Below are positions 54,467 to 61,210 of a stretch of DNA of 64,000 bases, piece by piece. The stretch is from positions 248,001-312,000 of the forward strand of contig JBGCET010000005.1 of the NCBI GenBank assembly GCA_045106555.1, written 5' to 3'. How positions within the stretch are numbered: position 1 is the first letter of the stretch; each line of letters starts with the position of its first letter. A program made the translations under genes and the position numbers. The DNA comes from JANQOZ01 sp045106555. Its GTDB lineage: Bacteria > Pseudomonadota > Gammaproteobacteria > Xanthomonadales > SZUA-38. The notes beneath the pieces are model-generated. The model had not been told where the DNA came from. It worked only from the letters and a program-made list of their open reading frames with translations, and made no database searches.

Positions 54467-55101
54467 AGCCTTTTACCCAACACAGGGGCGTCACTGCACC
54501 CATCATGCAGGACAATGTTGATACCGATCAGATCATTCCGTCACGGGAAATGACTCGCGTCAGTAAGACCGGACTGGGCGATGGGCTGTTCGCCGGCTGG
54601 CGGTATACCTACGACGGCAGCACCAAGGTGGGACTGGTTGAAGAGTTTGTGCTGAACCGGAGCGACTACGCCAGCGCATCTATTATCTTAAGTGGACGGA
54701 ATTTCGGCTGTGGGTCATCTCGAGAGCACGCGGTATGGGCACTGAAGGACTTTGGTATTCGGGCGATTATCGCTGAGAGTTTTGGCGCCATTTTTCGCAT
54801 GAACTGTGCCCGCAACGGTTTGCTGGCCATAGAATTATCTGCTGAAGCCATTGCCCACTTTCAAGGTTACTGTGAGCAGGCCCCACAACAGCAGCGGCTT
54901 GAAATAGACCTCGAGAAAAATACGGTTACGGGCGCGCCCCACCAGATCTTTGAATTTTCCATCGATGAGGCTGATCGACATATGTTGATCAATGGTTTGG
55001 ATTTTATCGACGATACGCTGCAGTACGACGCCGACATCAAGGACTTCAGCCAGAGGTATCGCGAAGCCAATCAGTGGGCGGTACTGTCGTCTGCTGGCTG
55101 A
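54463..55101 (+). CDS. LeuD-like dehydratase small subunit
   Basis: A 212-residue swivel-domain subunit. HRGVTAPIMQDNVDTDQIIPSREM at the start and GRNFGCGSSREHAVWAL in the middle are the LeuD substrate-site motifs. Together with the overlapping large subunit it forms an isopropylmalate-isomerase-type complex. Whether the pair serves leucine synthesis or the surrounding catabolic genes is not settled; context favours the latter. Confidence 0.85.
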   Translation: MKPFTQHRGVTAPIMQDNVDTDQIIPSREMTRVSKTGLGDGLFAGWRYTYDGSTKVGLVEEFVLNRSDYASASIILSGRNFGCGSSREHAVWALKDFGIRAIIAESFGAIFRMNCARNGLLAIELSAEAIAHFQGYCEQAPQQQRLEIDLEKNTVTGAPHQIFEFSIDEADRHMLINGLDFIDDTLQYDADIKDFSQRYREANQWAVLSSAG

Positions 55102-55159
55102 TTCCAATGCCAGCGATCAATGTGACTGAAACCATTACAAACAGGGCACAAAGAGCCTG

Positions 55160-55324
55160 ATGCTGCTGCGACGAATCACCCAACACATCAAAGACCAAAA
55201 CTGGGTTGCCGTCACACTCGATTTTCTGATCGTTGTTGCGGGCATCCTGATTGCCTTCCAGGTTACCAACTGGAATGAGCAGAGAGCCGACAGGGAGATG
55301 CGTTTATTTTCCCCGAACTCATGA
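55160..55324 (+). pseudogene. Truncated DUF6090-like membrane protein
   Basis: A 54-codon frame (MLLRRITQHIKDQNW..., then DFLIVVAGILIAFQVTNWNEQR) matches the N-terminus of DUF6090-type proteins, which are normally about 200-250 residues with this single TM helix. It stops early at TGA 55322. A second short frame from 55321 carries on in another phase, consistent with a decayed gene. It lies between the leuD-like gene and a terminator. Confidence 0.6.
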
Positions 55325-55442
55325 GAATGGTTGTGCAAGAAATATCCTCCAACCAGTTCGTAGACTACAACGCACATGACTCATTGGTGGGCGCTGCGAT
55401 TGACGCTGACTCTAACTACGCTGAAGACGCTGTGACCCAAAA

Positions 55443-55474
55443 AAAAGCCTGGACGTAATCCCGCCCAGGCTTTT
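55443..55474. terminator. Bidirectional intrinsic terminator
   Basis: AAAAGCCTGG (55443-55452), a 12-base loop, CCAGGCTTTT (55465-55474), with A-rich sequence on the left and T-rich sequence (TTTTGTGTTTT) on the right. It separates the plus-strand leuCD-like unit from the convergent bicupin gene and has the form of a terminator on both strands. Confidence 0.85.
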
Positions 55475-55494
55475 GTGTTTTCAACGCTACCGCG

Positions 55495-56451
55495 CTATTC
55501 GTGAACGTGATCACCGTTGTTGTCATGATGATGGTGGGTCCCATCAGCATGGGTGTGCCCCCCTCGGCGCAGCATCGTGTCTTCGAAGTCTTCCGGACCA
55601 TGAGGATGATTGTGGGCTTGATTCACACACCACTTGTAAAGAATGGGATCGCGCTTAGCCAGGCGAGCCGCTGAGCGCAGCTCGTTTTCATCCGGGGTAC
55701 TCCACGGATTGTAGTGAAAGTGGTTAAACAGCTTGGAATCGGTTCGGCCAATAGCAATACAGCCCAGTTCGCTGGCGAACGCACCATGGTTGATATACGG
55801 CGGTCGCCAGAAGTATCCACCGGTGGGCAGTTCACCAAACTGCATCATCCAGGAGGTACCCCACAGGTGATATCCCTCCTCCGCACAGTCGTGGTAAGAA
55901 ATATTGTCCTGATGGAAATCAGGCGTCATGCAGTAAAGAAACGTCATCGCGTAGGTCTGAGGATTAAAGTTCAATAACTTAATCATCACCCCGGAGGCAA
56001 CGGACGGGCTGACCACGTTACCGGGGGCCCAAACGATATCGCCAAAGGTATCCACGTCGTGATAAAGCTCAGTGCGCGATTGTGGGTGATGGGCATCGCT
56101 GTCTATCCGGCTTGGCTCCGCAGTGTTGTACATCATCAGCAGCAACGCGCCTTGATCCGTGGAAATTGCAGGTAAGGCATACCCAGCTGGCACATAAAAA
56201 TAGTGCCCTTTGCGGCATTGCTTGTCGCCAACAGTAATACTGCCTTCAACAACAATAAATTCTAGCTCCGAGTAACTAAAACCCGGTGCCTGCTTGTAGC
56301 CACCGGCCAGTTGTACGGTCATCGTGCAGGAGCCCACTTCGTTATCAAGACTCAGCATCTTGTAGCTGAAGCCGGTGCCAAATCCTGGCAGCGTCATGTT
56401 CTTGAAATGGACGTCGCGATCGCAAAACGGTTCGATATGAGGTCTAGACAT
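55495..56451 (-). CDS. Bicupin protein with His-rich tail
   Basis: The ATG at 56451 (MSRPHIEPFCDRD) has AAAGGAG 8 bases upstream; 318 residues. Two cupin barrels are visible: about 25-125 (GSCTMTVQLAGGYKQAPGFSYSELEFIVVEGSITVGD) and about 165-280 (YHDCAEEGYHLWGTSW, GYFWRPPYINHGAF). The layout resembles ChrR-type/DUF4437 cupins. Metal ligands in the first barrel are not obvious. The last 20 residues contain eight His with several Asp/Glu, a possible metal-binding tail. An 88-residue unknown gene lies 13 bases upstream. Confidence 0.75.
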   Translation of the reverse strand: MSRPHIEPFCDRDVHFKNMTLPGFGTGFSYKMLSLDNEVGSCTMTVQLAGGYKQAPGFSYSELEFIVVEGSITVGDKQCRKGHYFYVPAGYALPAISTDQGALLLMMYNTAEPSRIDSDAHHPQSRTELYHDVDTFGDIVWAPGNVVSPSVASGVMIKLLNFNPQTYAMTFLYCMTPDFHQDNISYHDCAEEGYHLWGTSWMMQFGELPTGGYFWRPPYINHGAFASELGCIAIGRTDSKLFNHFHYNPWSTPDENELRSAARLAKRDPILYKWCVNQAHNHPHGPEDFEDTMLRRGGHTHADGTHHHHDNNGDHVHE

Positions 56452-56464
56452 GAGATAGGCTCCT

Positions 56465-56731
56465 TTAGTATACGACGACGTGATCGCGGTCGGGTTTGGC
56501 CGGCAGCTCATCGTCGGGAATCACCTGACGCTGATCCCCGTCGGTGTTAAAACCGTATTTTTTCAGCCGATCAAAAAACTCTTCGTACCACTGGTCCCGA
56601 GTGGGGTCCAAGGCTTTCATCTCTGCCACGATTTTTTGATAGCGCGCATCCTGTTCGCCGATTTCTTCTTCCAGCCATTTGCGCGCCTCCTCAGGCATTT
56701 CCCGTTCTATCTTGGTGTATAAAAATGTCAT
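56465..56731 (-). CDS. Small acidic protein of unknown function
   Basis: The ATG at 56731 (MTFLYTKIEREMPEEARKW) has GGAG 6 bases upstream; 88 residues. The sequence is highly charged and helical (EEARKWLEEEIGEQDARYQKIVAEMKALDPTRDQW), followed by a less ordered C-terminus. No family recognised. Its place between the GntR gene and the bicupin gene, with short gaps, suggests a shared operon and possibly an accessory subunit. Confidence 0.7.
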   Translation of the reverse strand: MTFLYTKIEREMPEEARKWLEEEIGEQDARYQKIVAEMKALDPTRDQWYEEFFDRLKKYGFNTDGDQRQVIPDDELPAKPDRDHVVVY

Positions 56732-56774
56732 TGACGTCTCCGCGTAAGTTTTTGACAGGTTTAGCGCCGGGTTC

Positions 56775-57563
56775 TCAGTCCAGACTGAGCTCCATGGCAT
56801 AGGTATAGCGTTCCGGGTTGTACAGACAATGCAGCACGTCAACGACGCGGCCGCCCTCAACGCAGGCATGGCGGCGAATAGCTAACAGCGCTGTTCCAGG
56901 CTTAACGTTCAGTTCGTTGGCAACTTTTGGAGAGGCGGTTTCCGCACTCAGGTATTGATTCACCTTCACCACCTGCAGGCCGTTGTCGCGAAAGATGTCC
57001 AGCCTAGGGGTCTTTTCCAGCTTTGTTCGGGTGTAGCCCTTACCAATGCCCGTAGTCCAGCTGACGTAGTAGGCAAAGGGTTCATCCTCTTCGTTGCTAC
57101 GTACCCGGACCAACTCGTGCACGTTTTCGCCTGAAGGCAACGCCAGTTGTTGTTGAATTTCTGGCGGCGGGAGAGCTTTATCCAGGTGCAACACTCGCAC
57201 GCTGGAGTGTTTGCCCATTTCGATCAAGTTTTCCAGCATGCCCACAAGCGGTGCTTTTACCGGCTTTGGAGCGTACTGATAAATAACGTGGGAACCCTTA
57301 CCGCGAAAACGGGCGATGAGCCCCTCTTCGGCCAGTTCGTCCATAGCGCGTTTTGCGGTGATGCGGGATATATCAAACGCCTCAGCCAGTTTTTGCTCAC
57401 TGGGCATTTGCGATTCGAACTGGAGTTTTCCATCAACAATCGCGCTGCGCAGCACGGTATACAGTTGATAGTAAAGGGGCGCTCTGGACATGACCCCATT
57501 GCTGACAAGGTCCCAACCGGGTTTCAGCACAGTGAGAGAATCTTCAGCGGTATGTCTTTGCAT
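56775..57563 (-). CDS. GntR-family transcriptional regulator with UTRA domain
   Basis: A 262-residue HutC/FarR-type regulator: winged helix at about 25-95 (MSRAPLYYQLYTVLRSAIVDGKLQFESQMPSEQKLAEAFDISRITAKRAMDELAEEGLIARFRGKGSHV) and a UTRA ligand domain (about 105-255). A start at 57491 is also possible. Such proteins usually repress and bind small palindromes; AT-rich palindromes are found in three promoter regions of this cluster. The inducer is unknown. Confidence 0.9.
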   Translation of the reverse strand: MQRHTAEDSLTVLKPGWDLVSNGVMSRAPLYYQLYTVLRSAIVDGKLQFESQMPSEQKLAEAFDISRITAKRAMDELAEEGLIARFRGKGSHVIYQYAPKPVKAPLVGMLENLIEMGKHSSVRVLHLDKALPPPEIQQQLALPSGENVHELVRVRSNEEDEPFAYYVSWTTGIGKGYTRTKLEKTPRLDIFRDNGLQVVKVNQYLSAETASPKVANELNVKPGTALLAIRRHACVEGGRVVDVLHCLYNPERYTYAMELSLD

Positions 57564-57639
57564 TACCCTCGGTCTTTGAACTGCTCGAGCTCACAATAAC
57601 ATCCCACCGGGCCTTTCGACCCGATGGGATTTCACATCG

Positions 57640-60210
57640 TTAGAACATTAAGGTTGCACGCAACCCAAATTCCTGCCGGTCGTTAGGCGCAACGTTCACA
57701 CCCTGTTGAACAAAGAAGTTACCAAAGTCCACTGGGAATGCGGTGTCGGAGAACCGCGCTCCACTGGCCCAGGCATCTTCGTCGAACAGGTTGTTGACGA
57801 ATAGCTCAACCCGGTACAGGTCTGTCTCAATACCGGCCCGAACGTTGGTCAGGAAGTAATCTGCTGTGAAGGCCAGATTACGCTCATCGGTGAACGTCTC
57901 GCCGAAGTAGTTCACATCACCGCGCAGGAAACCCTGCATGCCAGAGGTGATGTCGAAGCGATAGGTAGAACTTAAGTTACCGCTCCACTTTGGCACTCTG
58001 GGAACCGACAAGCCCGCGACATCGGAGAACCCGAAGATGGCTTCACCGAAGTTAAACTCATATCGGGTATATTCCGTATCGACGTAGGCCATGCTGGCAT
58101 CCACTGTCCAGCCATCATGGATTTGACCACCCACTTCCAGCTCAAAACCCTTCAGGTCTGCGTCACCATCCAGTAAAACGTTGCGGGAGTTGAAAAACAT
58201 CTCCAGCACGCCGGTTTCTGGATTGGGCAACATCCGAGTGCTGACGTCACCAACCACACCATCAAAGGTACAGCCTGGAGCGCCGATGACCACATCGTTA
58301 CTGGTACAGGTTTCATTGATCAAACCGGTTGAGCGGCCTTTAATACCCGTCCATTCGTTCCAGTAAGCGGAGAAATTAAGGTAACCAGCACCGTCAAACA
58401 ACGTCTGCTTCAGACCAATCTCAATGGCATCGAGCTCTTCCTGGGGCAGTGACTCCGACAGCGTGGGAAACTGGGCCTGAAACTGGGCTCGCTCTTGGGC
58501 GTCAGCATTGAGGAACTGATCGTTCACGTCACCCGGCACAACTCCCAGCGCGTAACTGGCATAAAGCGTTGTGCTTTCAAAGGGCTGATAGCGAACAATG
58601 AACCGGGGCAGAAATTCGTTAAACTCAAACTCCGGTGCAGCCGGGCTTAAGCCGCTCTCTCCCGTTACCCCGCCTTTGATCACCGTGTCCTGCTGGTAGC
58701 GACCTTCGGCCGTGAGAGTGATCTGGTCTGTCAGGTCAAAGTCGAAGGAGGCGAAGATGCCCAACACTTCCGCTTCGTCTGATTGACCGAAGCCATTGGG
58801 AAACGGCCCAAGCAGTGCGTTGTTGCCGTCAGGTCCTGGTACGCAAGGCGCCTGGTCGTTGCCGGGGATGGTTCCGATACAGCCGAACAGGAAGGTGCCG
58901 CCCTGCAACGAAGAGGTAAACTCCTGCTCGTAGTAGTTGATTCCGGCGGACCAGCGATAGCGCTTGTCGTTGCCGGATGTGATGCGAATTTCGTAGCTGG
59001 TGTCCTCAAGGCTTTGAGGATCTGACGAAAACCCGCCGGGAAAACCTGAGAGGTCAAAGTCACGCACAAAGTTCGCTACCTGATCATTGATCCCGAACAC
59101 AAAATCCAGGCTGTAATCGTTGGGCAATGCGTAGCTGGCGGACGCGCTGATGCGCAGGGTTTCGCGCAATAGTCCGATCTCGTCGACCACCGGAACACCG
59201 CCGGGTAACGCCTGGCCTCGGTAGATATCACTTAAGCTCAAACCAGCGCCGTTAACGCCTGCGGGCAAAAAGGTATTGCCGTCAATTACTCGACTGCCCG
59301 TCACAGGGATTGTGCTGTCGACATCAGGCACTACGCCACAAATGAAGTTCACCGGGTTAACGGTCTCTCCCGCCGGCGTGGTAATGGTTCGCCCGGCGCA
59401 GGTGTCATTGGTTCGACCAGAAATATAGGCCTGTGCCGGAGCGCCGTCGTCATCCTCGGAATAGGAAACGCGGAACTTCATGGTGAGATTATCCGTAGCG
59501 TTCCACAGCAGCTTACCGGTGATGGTCTCGGTGTTTTCATCACCCAACCTGCCGCCATCCGAGGCGGTGAAGTGACCTTCTTTATCGTACACCCGAACCG
59601 CCAGCGAACCCGACAAAACATCCTCGACCAACGGCCCCTCAACAAAGGCGTTAACGTCAAACTTGCTGCGATGAGTACCGCTAACGGTAACCTCCCCCCC
59701 CCATTCGTCCATGCGTGGGTCGCGAGTGATGAAATTCACCGCTCCCCCGAACGTGTTGCGGCCAAAATAGGCAGACTGTGGGCCTTTAATGACCTCCACG
59801 CGCTCAATGTCCATTAACGACAAAGAGGTTCCGCCGTTGAGTACGTACACGCCGTCGATGAACAGCGCACCCGTTTCAAAGCTGGGCGAAAACTGCGCCT
59901 GGTTCAGGCCACGGAATCGCAGCTGGGTGTTGTATCGACCCGGCTGGTTCTGGCCCTGGTTAAAAAAGTAAAAACCCGATGAGAGGCTGGAAATATCTTC
60001 CAGTCCAGTGAGTCCACCTTCAAGAATATCTGTGGCGGAAACGGTATTGATGGCGATGGGAATATCCTGCAGGCTTTCCTCGCGCTTTCGTGCCGTAACG
60101 ACAATCTCTTCCAGACTGTTTGAGTCGCTGCCAGATTGGGCCAACGCTGAATGCACAGGCACGCCAAGGCTGCCGGCAATCAATGTTGATAACAGTAACT
60201 TGCGGTTCAT
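57640..60210 (-). CDS. TonB-dependent outer-membrane receptor
   Basis: The ATG at 60210 (MNRKLLLSTLIAGSLGVPVHSALA) gives an 856-residue precursor with a signal peptide and AGGGG about 8 bases upstream; a frame upstream to 60375 looks non-coding. A TonB-box-like EEIVVTARKREESLQDIPIAI is followed by the plug domain and a 22-strand-type barrel ending in Phe. The opening matches the receptor group often found in marine bacteria beside degradation genes. It probably imports the substrate of this cluster. Confidence 0.9.
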   Translation of the reverse strand: MNRKLLLSTLIAGSLGVPVHSALAQSGSDSNSLEEIVVTARKREESLQDIPIAINTVSATDILEGGLTGLEDISSLSSGFYFFNQGQNQPGRYNTQLRFRGLNQAQFSPSFETGALFIDGVYVLNGGTSLSLMDIERVEVIKGPQSAYFGRNTFGGAVNFITRDPRMDEWGGEVTVSGTHRSKFDVNAFVEGPLVEDVLSGSLAVRVYDKEGHFTASDGGRLGDENTETITGKLLWNATDNLTMKFRVSYSEDDDGAPAQAYISGRTNDTCAGRTITTPAGETVNPVNFICGVVPDVDSTIPVTGSRVIDGNTFLPAGVNGAGLSLSDIYRGQALPGGVPVVDEIGLLRETLRISASASYALPNDYSLDFVFGINDQVANFVRDFDLSGFPGGFSSDPQSLEDTSYEIRITSGNDKRYRWSAGINYYEQEFTSSLQGGTFLFGCIGTIPGNDQAPCVPGPDGNNALLGPFPNGFGQSDEAEVLGIFASFDFDLTDQITLTAEGRYQQDTVIKGGVTGESGLSPAAPEFEFNEFLPRFIVRYQPFESTTLYASYALGVVPGDVNDQFLNADAQERAQFQAQFPTLSESLPQEELDAIEIGLKQTLFDGAGYLNFSAYWNEWTGIKGRSTGLINETCTSNDVVIGAPGCTFDGVVGDVSTRMLPNPETGVLEMFFNSRNVLLDGDADLKGFELEVGGQIHDGWTVDASMAYVDTEYTRYEFNFGEAIFGFSDVAGLSVPRVPKWSGNLSSTYRFDITSGMQGFLRGDVNYFGETFTDERNLAFTADYFLTNVRAGIETDLYRVELFVNNLFDEDAWASGARFSDTAFPVDFGNFFVQQGVNVAPNDRQEFGLRATLMF

Positions 60211-60495
60211 CGGTTTTACCCCTCGTATTTTGGGAATGTAGCCATAATGACTGAGACCGGCTTCAACAGCAGGCTTCCCTTCCTTAGGTGGCGTCAGTCT
60301 TTGCGGAATTGGTCTGACTTTTTTGCGTAAGCTGCAGATGTCTAGGCCAATTTCACCCGACATTAACATTGCCATAACGTTATATCAATATAACAACCCT
60401 GCTATATCGTCTTGCGAAGTTGACGCAACCGCAATCGATCCTATTGACGTGGGTTCAATAGGGCGCCTTAAGACTGCACCGAATTTCAAGCGCCA
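60211..60495. promoter_or_regulatory. TonB receptor upstream region
   Basis: 285 bases between the RraA-like gene and the receptor gene, both on the minus strand. It holds the operator-like palindrome at 60379-60394 and presumably the receptor promoter. A -10-like TATATT/TATAAC lies inside the palindrome on the minus strand. No gene is evident. Confidence 0.55.
60379..60394. promoter_or_regulatory. Candidate GntR operator, site 3 (perfect palindrome)
   Basis: GTTATATCAATATAAC: 7-base arms around a CA centre, perfectly symmetric, about 170 bases upstream of the TonB receptor start. Related sequences lie at 39265-39280 and 53007-53021 in other promoter regions of the cluster. Its form suits a HutC-type GntR repressor. 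Confidence 0.65.
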
Positions 60496-61188
60496 CTAAA
60501 CGTTCTTGGACGGATTGAACACCACGTCCGAATGGGACTGCATTTTGGCTTCACTGCCCCGTTGCACGTAATACGGCACGTTTTCGGCATGGGCCTTACG
60601 GGACCGCTGGTCATGGGCCTTAGAATTGGCAACAATTTTTTCAGCAGCCAGTGGATTGATCACGACAACGCCGTCCATGTCGCCCAAAATGATATCGCCA
60701 GGATAGACAATCACGCCGCCACAGATTACGGGCACATTCATGGACCCAGGGCCGTCAGGGTCACTCTTGGCGCCCGCTGAAATGCCGCGGGTAAACATTG
60801 GCATTTGGGGCCGATCACGAGTCAGCAGTGCGCCGTTCATGCAGCTGCCGTCAATCACAACACCGCTGATGCCGGCAAGGGCAGCATTAATACTCATCGA
60901 CATCCCCCACACCCCCACTTCAATGTGACCACCGGCATCCACCACCAGCACGTCACCGGGCTTTGCGTATTTGGGTGCCAGCTCCGAGGTCAAACGATCA
61001 TCCCAGCAACGCGAACGCACGGTGAACGCGGGGCCGCAAATTCGCCAATGGGGATCCAACGGTTTGATATCAGGGTGCATCACCTGGCGTGGCCCTACTT
61101 CAAATCCGGCAACGCCAATATGCTGTTGGGAAACGGCTTCAATCACCTGCGCGCTGGGGCGTTCAAAGTCGGTGTTGATGGTTTCCAT
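60496..61188 (-). CDS. RraA-family protein with altered metal site
   Basis: A 230-residue protein of the RraA/HMG-aldolase fold: GPAFTVRSR, VVDAGGHIEVGVWG, and MNVPVICGGVIVYPGDIILGDMDGVVVI. In the active site, where active aldolases have DG-x-x-R-D, the sequence reads D113-G-S-C-M-N118, so the Arg and the metal-binding Asp are replaced by Met and Asn. Aldolase activity as known for this family is therefore questionable. It follows maeB by 22 bases and precedes the TonB receptor. Confidence 0.8.
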   Translation of the reverse strand: METINTDFERPSAQVIEAVSQQHIGVAGFEVGPRQVMHPDIKPLDPHWRICGPAFTVRSRCWDDRLTSELAPKYAKPGDVLVVDAGGHIEVGVWGMSMSINAALAGISGVVIDGSCMNGALLTRDRPQMPMFTRGISAGAKSDPDGPGSMNVPVICGGVIVYPGDIILGDMDGVVVINPLAAEKIVANSKAHDQRSRKAHAENVPYYVQRGSEAKMQSHSDVVFNPSKNV

Positions 61189-61210
61189 CAGCAGGCTCCT
61201 GGTGTCGGTT

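Noticed and set aside
55495..56451. Bicupin as homogentisate 1,2-dioxygenase
   Set aside because: The expected HGD motifs and length are not matched; the sequence looks closer to ChrR-type cupins.
56465..56869. 134-codon version of the small gene
   Set aside because: The upstream 46 codons overlap the 3' end of the GntR gene; the ATG at 56731 has a good ribosome-binding site.
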